A DNA stretch of 5,006 nt from an uncultured Peptococcaceae bacterium (GCA_913064925.1 CAJYBN010000198.1:1-5006); one strand, 5' to 3'; counted from the stretch's first letter, positions 1 to 5,006 are shown. Notes: generated from the letters alone by a model not told the origin. Translations and numbers: made by a program.

Positions 1-802
1 CGTCGACGGCCCGGGCCATTTGCACTTGTTCCCTGCGGAACTCGTAGCCCGGTAATGCACCGGCCAGCGGGCCTTCCGGGCCGAGCAGTTGTTCCGGTTC
101 AAGTTCGCGGCCCGTTAACCGGGCGGGTAATGACGGGGGCGGCCCGGTGTCGCGGGCCGGTTCCTTCAGGCAAAACCGGGAGGAGATGCTGGTAGAAGGC
201 ACGTCTTTTGTTTTGCTGCTGATTACGCCTTGCAGTACCGTGGACCACGGGGAACGGGCCTGTTTCAACAGGGGCAGCAGCTGGAGCAATAATTCCAGCG
301 ACCAGGTGGAAACGGTTTTTAGCAGCGCAAAATAAAGCTCGGTGGTTGCCAGGGCATCGTCAAGGGCGCGGTGCTGGTTTCTCCCCGCGGGCAGGCCCAG
401 GTGCGTCACCAGGCTGTGCAGGCTGTGGCCGGGTAAGCTGGGCAGGGCAATGCGGGCCATTTCCAGGGTATCCAGGTAGCAGGAGAAAGGCAAGCTGTCC
501 AGGTTGGCCGCCAAAAAGGCCCGGTCAAAGGCGATGTTGTGCCCCACCAATGGGACTTCTTCCATAAAGGTCCGGACCCGGGGCAGAGTTTCTTCCCAGG
601 TAGGGCTTTCGGCCAGCTGCTCGCCGGTTATCCCGGTCAGCTTTTGTATTTTCCAGGGGACTTGGCGCAGCGGGTTGATTAATGAGTGAAAGGTGTCAAT
701 AATTTTTCCGCCGGCAATTTTTACCATGGCAATTTCGATAATTTTGTCATGGGCGGGGTCGAAACCGGTGGTTTCCAGGTCGCAAACAATAAAGTCGGGC
801 AT
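1..802 (-). CDS. dinG: DinG-type 3'-5' exonuclease / ATP-dependent helicase, N-terminal part (C-terminus beyond window)
   Basis: The frame stays open for 267 codons from an ATG at 802 to the left edge, so the C-terminal part is missing. Residues 1-165 form a DnaQ-like DEDDh exonuclease domain: Exo I DLETTG at 8-13 (D8, E10), Exo II GHNIAFD at 87-93, and Exo III HRALDD at 144-149 (H144, D149). A leucine-rich then proline-rich linker follows, and residues 252-266 (GYEFRREQVQMARAV) resemble the segment just before Walker A in DinG/XPD-family superfamily 2 helicases. This exonuclease-helicase order is that of Firmicutes DinG, about 900 residues long; the Escherichia coli protein lacks the exonuclease. 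The family acts on damaged or structured DNA. Start choice rests on GGGAAG at 810-815, seven bases upstream, inside the last codons of the LapA-domain gene, which suggests translational coupling. A stand-alone DnaQ or PolC-like exonuclease is unlikely because the frame continues into helicase-like sequence, but the helicase itself is not visible. Confidence 0.88.
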   Translation of the reverse strand, partial: MPDFIVCDLETTGFDPAHDKIIEIAMVKIAGGKIIDTFHSLINPLRQVPWKIQKLTGITGEQLAESPTWEETLPRVRTFMEEVPLVGHNIAFDRAFLAANLDSLPFSCYLDTLEMARIALPSLPGHSLHSLVTHLGLPAGRNQHRALDDALATTELYFALLKTVSTWSLELLLQLLPLLKQARSPWSTVLQGVISSKTKDVPSTSISSRFCLKEPARDTGPPPSLPARLTGRELEPEQLLGPEGPLAGALPGYEFRREQVQMARAVD

Positions 803-806
803 GGTG

Positions 807-1133
807 TCACTTCCCGCTTTCGGTACTTTGCGGTGTGTGGGCGTTTTGCTTCATCCGTTCCATTTCTTCTTGCAGCCGTTGCTTTTCTTCGTTTAGCAGA
901 CGTATCTTGCTGTTAAGCTCTTTTATCTTTATCATTGTCTTCAAGTTTTTTACCATGTTTATTATAATGGTTAACAAGGCACCCATGCTGAAGGCGCCTA
1001 AAATAATCACCACCAAGGATATGCCCTGGTAGCGCCAGCCCAGAAACCTGATATCCACGGGCGAGGAGTTTTGCACGGCAAAGATGGAAATAACCAGGGC
1101 AAATAGCAGGGCGAGGATTACTAGTATTTGCAT
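807..1133 (-). CDS. LapA-domain (DUF1049) small membrane protein
   Basis: This 108-residue protein has the LapA/DUF1049 layout. A first membrane helix spans about residues 2-20, followed by the family-like FAVQNSSPVDIRFLGW segment (18-33). A second membrane helix spans about 38-61, and a charged, heptad-like coiled coil about 62-97 ends in a polar tail. In Escherichia coli the related LapA works with LapB in controlling lipopolysaccharide synthesis. In Firmicutes the role of these proteins is unknown, so no gene symbol is given. The protein is probably an inner-membrane hairpin with the coiled coil in the cytoplasm. The ATG at 1133 has GGAGGA at 1145-1150, eleven bases upstream, slightly far but strong. 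The stop codon is 4 bp before the dinG start, so the two are probably co-transcribed, though no functional link is known to me. Confidence 0.85.
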   Translation of the reverse strand: MQILVILALLFALVISIFAVQNSSPVDIRFLGWRYQGISLVVIILGAFSMGALLTIIINMVKNLKTMIKIKELNSKIRLLNEEKQRLQEEMERMKQNAHTPQSTESGK

Positions 1134-1176
1134 GGCAGTGTTGTTCCTCCGTTTTTTATAAAATAATTCGTGCCGT

Positions 1177-1206
1177 ATTATGGTTAATCCTGCACTTTTG
1201 TGTAAT
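1177..1206 (-). promoter_or_regulatory. Candidate sigma-A promoter for the lapA-domain gene and dinG
   Basis: On the minus strand, ATTACA (1201-1206; 4 of 6 matches to TTGACA) lies 18 bp before CATAAT (1177-1182; 5 of 6 matches to TATAAT). The site sits about 45 bp upstream of the lapA-domain start, within the 95-bp divergent gap. The gap must also hold the promoter of the plus-strand gene. TATTAT at 1176-1181 could be its -10 box, but I found no convincing -35. The two promoters may therefore overlap and compete. Confidence 0.4.
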
Positions 1207-1228
1207 AAATACGCCGGGGGTAGAAAAC

Positions 1229-2035
1229 ATGCACCGAGAAGAAATAGATGTAACCGGGTCGGTGGAATACCTGGAAAATGTAATGGGCACTGCCTGGCTA
1301 AAGGATAACCTGCAAAGCGTGAAGGAATCGCACGGCGGTAGGGTGAGCTTTGGGTGCGGCTTTGATGCCGATTCGGCGGGGGTTTCCGCGGTAGCGTATT
1401 TGTGGTATAAGGCCCGTGAGGAAATGGCTGCGGCAGCGATCAGCGGGGGGACGTGCTCGGGGCCGTATTCCCTGGCGGCGGCGGTTCTGGCAGCGGACAT
1501 GGCCGTGCTGAGCACCAGCCCGGGTTGGACAGCCAAGTTGGAGGAGCTAAAGGCGGGCAAGCATTGTTTGCACATCGCCGGTGAGCTGTGCATTGCTGCA
1601 GGGTACGTACGGAACGGCTGCCGGGTTGATTTTGCTGCCGGCGCCGGTTCTTTCGTGGTGGAATGCGGCGCTGTAAAGGTACTAGTATACTGCGCTGAAC
1701 TCCCGCCGGCTGTGGGACGGGAAGTTGCCGGCCGGCTGCAGCAAAAAGCGGCGGGCTGTGGCGATAAACCTTATCCCGCGGTATTTTACTTGCACGCCGG
1801 TAGCACTGCTCCGGTCGCGGCAGGGACGGCGGGGCGCCCGTCCGCTGTCGTGCCGGCGGAGGCGTTAGCGGCCTGCCCGGTACCCGTGGTGGTGTTTACC
1901 ACGGGCACCAGGTATGTAAACGGGCGGCCGGTGTATATTAAAGAAGGCTGGCTGGTGGGAGATGCTCCGCCTGCAATCCCGGCCGAAATGCTTTACATTC
2001 CCGGCGAAATGCTGGTTTCCTCGCAGTCGCACTGA
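1229..2035 (+). CDS. Uncharacterised 268-residue protein; possible degenerate PD-(D/E)XK nuclease-like fold
   Basis: I do not recognise this protein. It is rich in Ala, Gly and Val, has nine cysteines, and shows no signal peptide or clear membrane segment. The N-terminal half is mostly helical in appearance (about 13-34, 52-70, 80-94). Residues 108-160 follow an order seen in restriction-endonuclease-like proteins: a helix with a central Glu (HCLHIAGELCIAAGYVRNG, E119), a strand (CRVDF), a beta pair (SFVVE, 141-145) and a strand VLVYCAE (151-157). The usual Asp and the ExK of the last strand appear replaced, so it would be inactive if the reading is right. The C-terminal part (about 183-250) alternates strands and loops. 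The ATG at 1229 has only GGGGG (1216-1220) as a weak ribosome binding site, eight bases upstream. The opposite-strand frame (1156-1593) has unlikely composition and lacks a ribosome binding site. The 3' end overlaps the convergent small gene by 43 bp. Confidence 0.72.
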   Translation: MHREEIDVTGSVEYLENVMGTAWLKDNLQSVKESHGGRVSFGCGFDADSAGVSAVAYLWYKAREEMAAAAISGGTCSGPYSLAAAVLAADMAVLSTSPGWTAKLEELKAGKHCLHIAGELCIAAGYVRNGCRVDFAAGAGSFVVECGAVKVLVYCAELPPAVGREVAGRLQQKAAGCGDKPYPAVFYLHAGSTAPVAAGTAGRPSAVVPAEALAACPVPVVVFTTGTRYVNGRPVYIKEGWLVGDAPPAIPAEMLYIPGEMLVSSQSH

Positions 2036-2274
2036 TGCTCCGTGATAACGGGCCTCACCAGCAGGGCCGCTTTTTCTCCCCAGTTTCCCGGGCCGGGGTA
2101 AAGCAGGCGCAAAACCAAGGCGGCCCCGTAGACCTGGCCGTGCAGGTAAGCCGAGTAATTGTCACACTGGCGGTGCGCCTTCCTGCTTTTCAGCTCTTCC
2201 ACCAGCTGTGCCAGGTAATGGAAAACCTCCTCTGCCCTGCCGGCGGGCGGCATTTTCTGTGCCTTAGAGCTCAT
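1993..2274 (-). CDS. Small hypothetical protein, 93 residues, coupled to the UPF0173 hydrolase gene
   Basis: I do not recognise this protein. It looks soluble and mainly helical: a basic N-terminal stretch, a helix at about 14-31 (EEVFHYLAQLVEELKS), a segment with His/Tyr/Cys (34-48), a hydrophobic helix at 48-60 (VYGAALVLRLLYP), and a C-terminal tail containing CDC (82-84). A GTG at 2283 would add three residues, but the ATG at 2274 is preferred because GGTGA (2280-2284) lies five bases before it. The start lies inside the last codons of the hydrolase gene (11-bp overlap), a typical sign of translational coupling and of a real gene. The last 43 bp overlap the end of the convergent plus-strand gene. 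The opposite frame (2035-2337, plus) is Arg/Gln/Phe-rich, crosses into the hydrolase gene and looks like a shadow. It might be a partner of the hydrolase, but no function can be assigned. Confidence 0.6.
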   Translation of the reverse strand: MSSKAQKMPPAGRAEEVFHYLAQLVEELKSRKAHRQCDNYSAYLHGQVYGAALVLRLLYPGPGNWGEKAALLVRPVITEHQCDCEETSISPGM

Positions 2275-2950
2275 AGCTTTCACCGGGCTGGAGTATCACC
2301 ACGTGGGCGGGGGTTTCTTTTTCCACGTCCTTTTTAAACTCCTGCGGGTCTTGCGCTATCAGCGGCCAGGTGTTGTAATGCATGGGTATAACGATATTGG
2401 GCTTAATCAGCTTCACCGCTTCCAGCGCGTCTTCGGGACCCATGGTAAAATTATCGCCGATGGGCAGCAGTGCCAGGTCGATGGGATGTAACCTGCCGAT
2501 CAGTTCCATGTCACCGAACAGCCCGGTATCACCGGAATGGTAAATTGTCTTGCCGTCCAGGGTGAAAATGAAACCGCAGGGGTTGCCCATATACTGCATC
2601 TTTCCATCATCCGCAGGCAGCCCGCTGCCGTGCCAGGCAGGGGTTAACTTAACCTTAACGGGGCCGAAGTGGTTGCTGCCACCTATGTGCATGGGGTGAG
2701 CCTGAACGCCCTGCTGGCTGCAGTAGTTGGCAATTTCAAAAACGGATACTATGGTGGCGCCGCAGTTCTTGGCTATGGTGACGGCGTCGCCCAGGTGATC
2801 GCCGTGCCCGTGTGATACCAGGATCAAGTCGGCGCTTAAATCTTCCGGTTTAACTGTCGCCACCGGGTTGCCGGTAATAAAAGGATCCACCAGGATGGTG
2901 GTTTCTCCCTCCAGCAAAAAACCGGCGTGGCCGAGGAAGGTAATTTTCAT
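2264..2950 (-). CDS. UPF0173 metal-dependent hydrolase (metallo-beta-lactamase fold, YtkL-like)
   Basis: The 228 residues match the usual length of the UPF0173/YtkL family of single-domain metallo-beta-lactamase-fold hydrolases. The metal ligands are all visible: H8 in the opening FLGHAGF, the HxHxDH signature HGHGDH at 47-52, H107 in AWHGS, D141 in HSGDTG, and H191 in MHYNTWP. Early residues (VDPFITGNP, 21-29) are also characteristic. The active site is therefore complete and should bind two metal ions, probably zinc or manganese, in the cytoplasm. The substrate of this family is not established; a UlaG-like lactonase or phosphoesterase activity is a guess. The ATG at 2950 has AGGAG (2961-2965) ten bases upstream. 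A short overlapping gene follows on the same strand, so the two probably form an operon started from the gap at 2951-3021. Confidence 0.93.
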   Translation of the reverse strand: MKITFLGHAGFLLEGETTILVDPFITGNPVATVKPEDLSADLILVSHGHGDHLGDAVTIAKNCGATIVSVFEIANYCSQQGVQAHPMHIGGSNHFGPVKVKLTPAWHGSGLPADDGKMQYMGNPCGFIFTLDGKTIYHSGDTGLFGDMELIGRLHPIDLALLPIGDNFTMGPEDALEAVKLIKPNIVIPMHYNTWPLIAQDPQEFKKDVEKETPAHVVILQPGESYEL

Positions 2951-2987
2951 GTGCCATCATCTCCTTTTTCCCAAGGGTTATTTAATA

Positions 2988-3016
2988 AGTATACTTGATT
3001 TTTTTAATTGTTTCCA
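2988..3016 (-). promoter_or_regulatory. Candidate sigma-A promoter for the UPF0173 hydrolase gene
   Basis: In the AT-rich 71-bp gap after meaB, the minus strand reads TGGAAA (3011-3016; 4 of 6 matches to the -35 consensus), a 17-bp spacer, and TATACT (2988-2993; 5 of 6 matches to TATAAT). This is about 40 bp before the hydrolase start. Spacing and the A-rich spacer favour a real promoter. In a sequence this AT-rich, chance matches are common, and read-through from meaB remains possible because no strong terminator was seen between them. Confidence 0.45.
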
Positions 3017-3032
3017 TAATTTTAAAAATTAT
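3016..3032. repeat. 17-bp AT-only perfect palindrome spanning the meaB stop codon
   Basis: ATAATTTT and AAAATTAT form an 8-bp perfect inverted repeat around a single central base. It covers the meaB stop codon and touches the edge of the hydrolase -35 candidate. With only A-T pairs and no clean U-tract it is a poor terminator. It could equally be chance in an AT-rich junction or a binding site. Confidence 0.35.
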
Positions 3033-3984
3033 TTTTGGACTGATTAGCGGCCACGTGAGCCAGTATTTCGTAAGCTGCGGTATATGGATCGGTTTGCTTG
3101 TTAACCACCCTGTCCAGCAGTTCGTTGACCTTGCCGGGTAATTCCAGCTGTTTCAACACCTTTTGCCGCCACTTATGGTTGGCTATTTCCAGCGTCTCCG
3201 CACGCAGCCTTTCCTGCCGCCTGGGCAGGAACAGGTTGTTGTCCGTCAGGTACCGGCGGTGCTTTTTAATGGATTCCACCAGTTCGGGAATTCCCCGGCC
3301 GGTAAAGCAAGACACCTGGTTTACCGGCGGCCTCCACTGCATGCGGTCGCATTGATGGTCTAGCATCATTTCAACTTCGGTGGCAATTTTATCCGCGCCG
3401 GGCAGGTCGCTTTTGTTGATGGCAAAAATATCGGCTATCTCCATGATGCCCGCTTTTATGGTTTGTATGGCGTCCCCCGCGCCGGGAGTTAAAACTACCA
3501 GCGTGGTGTCGGCCACGTGCATGATGTCCAATTCCGCCTGGCCCACGCCGACGGTTTCCACCACCACCCAGTCGAACCCAAAAGCGTCCAAGGCCTTCAC
3601 CACGTCTTTGGTGGTTTTGGCCAAGCCCCCCAGGCTGCCCCGGGTGCCCATGCTGCGTATAAACACGCCCTTATCGAGGGCATGCTCCTGCATCCTGATT
3701 CGGTCGCCCAGCAGAGCTCCCCCGGTGAATGGGCTGGTGGGGTCAACGGCTATGATACCCACAGTTTGGCCTTCGGCGCGCAACTGCTTAACCACCAGGT
3801 CCACCAGAGAGCTTTTACCGGCGCCCGGCGCCCCGGTGAAACCAATGACATATGCTCGGCCGGTGCGGTAAAAAAGTTCTTTCATCAGTTCCTCGTTCTG
3901 CGGGTCTTCGTTTTCCAGCAAGGAAATGGTTCGGGCCAGCGCCCTTGTATCCCCGCTTTTAAATCTATCTATTAAATCCTGCAT
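3022..3984 (-). CDS. meaB: MeaB/ArgK-family GTPase, chaperone of B12-dependent acyl-CoA mutase
   Basis: This 320-residue protein is a full-length MeaB-type G3E GTPase. A short helical N-terminus (1-40) precedes Walker A GAPGAGKS at 51-58. The magnesium/switch region DPTSPFTGGALLGDRIRM lies at 81-98, a RSMGTRGSLGGL block at 110-121, ETVGVGQ at 143-149 and the guanine-specificity motif NKSD at 190-193. The C-terminal helical region (about 255-315) matches the dimerisation arm of the family. MeaB acts in the cytoplasm with methylmalonyl-CoA mutase or a related mutase: it gates adenosylcobalamin loading and protects or reactivates the enzyme. The older name ArgK (arginine transport kinase) is not supported by its biochemistry. 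A perfect AGGAGG (3993-3998) lies eight bases before the ATG. No mutase, epimerase or B12 gene adjoins it within the window, so its partner must lie elsewhere. It is preceded by the trxB terminator and so needs its own promoter. Confidence 0.95.
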   Translation of the reverse strand: MQDLIDRFKSGDTRALARTISLLENEDPQNEELMKELFYRTGRAYVIGFTGAPGAGKSSLVDLVVKQLRAEGQTVGIIAVDPTSPFTGGALLGDRIRMQEHALDKGVFIRSMGTRGSLGGLAKTTKDVVKALDAFGFDWVVVETVGVGQAELDIMHVADTTLVVLTPGAGDAIQTIKAGIMEIADIFAINKSDLPGADKIATEVEMMLDHQCDRMQWRPPVNQVSCFTGRGIPELVESIKKHRRYLTDNNLFLPRRQERLRAETLEIANHKWRQKVLKQLELPGKVNELLDRVVNKQTDPYTAAYEILAHVAANQSKNNF

Positions 3985-4070
3985 GTTAAAAACCTCCTGA
4001 AGAATACTTTTTCCCAGCGCCGTTGTTATGTTTTCGCCACCGAAAGGTTGAAATCCTGTCTTAAATAACC

Positions 4071-4111
4071 ATATAAATAAATAAAAAGCCTTCCTGATAC
4101 ATGGGAAGGCT
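4071..4111 (-). terminator. Rho-independent terminator ending the trxB-side transcript
   Basis: On the minus strand AGCCTTCC (4104-4111) pairs perfectly with GGAAGGCT (4087-4094) around a 9-base loop. It is followed at once by a run of Ts, then TATTTATTTATA. Stem, loop and U-rich tail fit an intrinsic terminator. It lies about 160 bp past the trxB stop, far for a simple terminator, so the transcript has either a long 3' untranslated region or a small separate transcript ending here. It also insulates meaB. Confidence 0.85.
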
Positions 4112-4209
4112 GTTGGAACCGATATTACTTGTATTTTTCCACTAACACCTTGTTTTTTACCATTTACGCGATAATTATTTTCCCCGCGGCGCGATTTAAA
4201 TACAATTAA

Positions 4210-4227
4210 GTTAACCGAATCGTTAAC
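4210..4227. repeat. GTTAAC-N6-GTTAAC inverted repeat
   Basis: Two copies of the self-complementary hexamer GTTAAC (4210-4215 and 4222-4227) are 6 bp apart, so the centres are 12 bp apart. The element has an operator-like shape. It lies between trxB and the terminator, overlapping a weak minus-strand promoter guess (TTAACG, 18 bp, TATTTA). The function is unknown and chance is possible. Confidence 0.35.
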
Positions 4228-4252
4228 AACCTAATCTCCTCTCCCTTTCTCC

Positions 4253-4285
4253 GCTGTATCTATAGGTACAGCTATTTTTTTACTT
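4253..4285 (+). terminator. Terminator-shaped hairpin pointing into the trxB 3' end on the plus strand
   Basis: Read on the plus strand, GCTGTATC (4253-4260) pairs with GGTACAGC (4265-4272) around TATA, with one G-U pair, and is followed by TATTTTTTTACTTTTT. This fits an intrinsic terminator for transcription running antisense into trxB. No plus-strand gene precedes it, and the T-run is also the complement of the lysine codons closing trxB, so it may be fortuitous. On the minus strand the hairpin is weaker and lacks a U-tract. Confidence 0.35.
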
Positions 4286-5006
4286 TTTCTGCGATGTATT
4301 TTTCGGCTGATACGGCAGCTATGGCTCCGTCGGCCGCGGCTGTAATCACCTGGCGCAGGATTTTGCGCCGAATGTCGCCTGCTGCAAATATGCCCGGCCT
4401 GGAAGTTTGCATGTTTTCGTCGGTTACCACGTAGTTCCGGTCGTCCAGTTCAACAAGACCTTTTACCATTTCTGAAACCGGTCGCGTACCAATATAGATA
4501 AATACCCCGTCCGCGCGGAGCTTTTTTATTTCCCCGTTGCGTACGTCCCTGAGGGTTATTTCCTGAACGGTGCTTTCCCCTGTTATTCTTTCTACTACTT
4601 TATGCCAGTGAAAGGTTATTTTATCGTTTTCCATGGCTCGTTGCTGAAGAATTTTGGTTGCCCTCAGCTCACCCCGGCGGTGGATAACGTGCACGCGGCT
4701 GGCGAACTTGGTCAGATAGATGGCTTCTTCCACGGCGGCGTCGCCACCGCCCACCACGGCAACTTCTTTATCTTTGAAGAAGGCGCCGTCGCAGGTGGCG
4801 CAGTAAGAAACCCCCCGCCCGTGAAATTCCTCTTCTCCCGGTACGCCGAGCTTTTGCGGCTGGGCGCCGGTAGCCAAAATGACTGTTTTGGTGGTAATTT
4901 CACCGTCATCGGTTTGCACGGTGTAAAATTCCCCGGCCGGCTGTATGGATTCCACACTGGCGCTTACCACTTCCAGCCCGAACCTGCGGGCCTGCGCATC
5001 CATTTG
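4272..5006 (-). CDS. trxB: Thioredoxin reductase, C-terminal three quarters (N-terminus beyond window)
   Basis: The frame is open to the right edge with no start signal at the internal ATG (5001-5003). About 245 residues of a roughly 310-residue flavoprotein are present, and the N-terminal FAD-binding GxGxxG segment is missing. Counting from that Met, visible motifs are ATG (45-47) and the redox-active CATC (68-71). The NAD(P)H-binding glycine motif VVGGGDAAVEEA lies at 83-94, HRRGELRA at 108-115 and the second FAD motif GIFAAGDIR at 204-212. The HRR and following Arg are the residues that usually hold the 2'-phosphate of NADPH, which favours an NADPH-dependent thioredoxin reductase over ferredoxin-dependent relatives. 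It reduces thioredoxin in the cytoplasm for thiol balance and ribonucleotide reduction. The C-terminus is lysine-rich (AEKVKK). A terminator lies about 160 bp downstream, so it is probably the last protein gene of its unit. Confidence 0.95.
   Translation of the reverse strand, partial: QMDAQARRFGLEVVSASVESIQPAGEFYTVQTDDGEITTKTVILATGAQPQKLGVPGEEEFHGRGVSYCATCDGAFFKDKEVAVVGGGDAAVEEAIYLTKFASRVHVIHRRGELRATKILQQRAMENDKITFHWHKVVERITGESTVQEITLRDVRNGEIKKLRADGVFIYIGTRPVSEMVKGLVELDDRNYVVTDENMQTSRPGIFAAGDIRRKILRQVITAAADGAIAAVSAEKYIAEKVKK

Larger units (their letters stand above)
3985..4271. other. trxB-meaB intergenic region, 287 bp
   Basis: No gene of ordinary size fits here on either strand. From the meaB side it holds the meaB ribosome binding site (3993-3998), a stretch at 3999-4070 that should carry the meaB promoter, and the trxB-side terminator (4071-4111). 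Beyond that are a 12-codon ATG micro-frame on the minus strand (4125-4163), the GTTAAC inverted repeat (4210-4227), and a purine run on the minus strand (about 4232-4252) next to a hairpin at the trxB stop. The best meaB promoter guess, ATAACA-17-TATTCT, matches only 4 of 6 bases at each box and is not annotated separately. No cobalamin riboswitch signature was recognised on the meaB strand. Confidence 0.6.

Noticed and set aside
1156..1593. Minus-strand 145-codon frame opposite the start of the orphan gene
   Set aside because: The composition is Ser/Ala/Thr/Pro-rich as in an antisense shadow, there is no ribosome binding site before its start, and it would run into the lapA-domain promoter region.
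2049..2075. Possible plus-strand terminator after the orphan gene
   Set aside because: GGCC pairs with GGCC around ten bases and five Ts follow, but four pairs with a mismatched base below are too weak, and the stretch is coding on the other strand.
2035..2337. Plus-strand 100-codon frame beginning at the end of the orphan gene
   Set aside because: It lies antisense to the small gene and to the hydrolase end, has low-likelihood composition, and no family-like pattern was seen.
3380..3975. Plus-strand frames of 152-163 codons inside meaB
   Set aside because: They are antisense to an unmistakable MeaB GTPase. Open antisense frames are expected in GC-rich coding DNA.
3985..4086. Cobalamin riboswitch upstream of meaB
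   Set aside because: It would make sense for a B12-related gene, but no B12-box-like segment was found on the minus strand. GCCACCG at 4036-4042 is on the wrong strand, and the space before the terminator is short for one.
4712..4957. Minus-strand 81-codon frame within trxB
   Set aside because: It is a shifted frame of the clear thioredoxin reductase coding sequence, Pro/Lys-rich and without its own start signal.
4272..5003. Thioredoxin reductase starting at the ATG at 5003
   Set aside because: The frame continues upstream to the window edge, and starting here would remove the N-terminal FAD-binding segment, so it is an internal methionine.

Overview
The window looks like a stretch of chromosome from a moderately GC-rich, low-GC-lineage anaerobe of the Firmicutes type, perhaps a Peptococcaceae/Desulfotomaculum/Pelotomaculum relative. 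This is inferred from a DinG helicase with a fused N-terminal exonuclease, strong AGGAGG-type ribosome binding sites, a MeaB-type GTPase, and the style of the thioredoxin reductase and UPF0173 proteins. The genus is a guess.

Layout, left to right. Positions 1-802 (minus) hold the first 267 codons of a DinG-type exonuclease/helicase that runs off the left edge. It lies 4 bp behind a small LapA-domain membrane protein (807-1133, minus), and the two look like one transcript. A 95-bp divergent gap (1134-1228) separates them from the only plus-strand gene (1229-2035). That gene encodes an uncharacterised 268-residue protein whose second half resembles, by eye, a worn-down PD-(D/E)XK nuclease-like fold. 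Its 3' end runs 43 bp into the 3' end of a small hypothetical minus-strand gene (1993-2274). The small gene overlaps the end of a UPF0173 metallo-beta-lactamase-fold hydrolase (2264-2950, minus), so those two look translationally coupled. Behind an AT-rich gap with a promoter-like site comes meaB (3022-3984, minus), the G-protein chaperone of B12-dependent acyl-CoA mutases, here without a mutase beside it. A 287-bp gap follows, holding a clear Rho-independent terminator on the minus strand and several smaller structures. The 3' part of a thioredoxin reductase gene (4272-5006, minus) enters from the right edge.

The genes do not form one pathway. There are four probable transcription units: trxB; meaB; hydrolase plus small protein; and lapA-dinG, opposed by the single plus-strand gene. 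No RNA gene, insertion sequence, CRISPR array or phage gene was seen. The least explained parts are the plus-strand 268-residue protein, the convergent coding overlap at its end, and the structured trxB-meaB gap.
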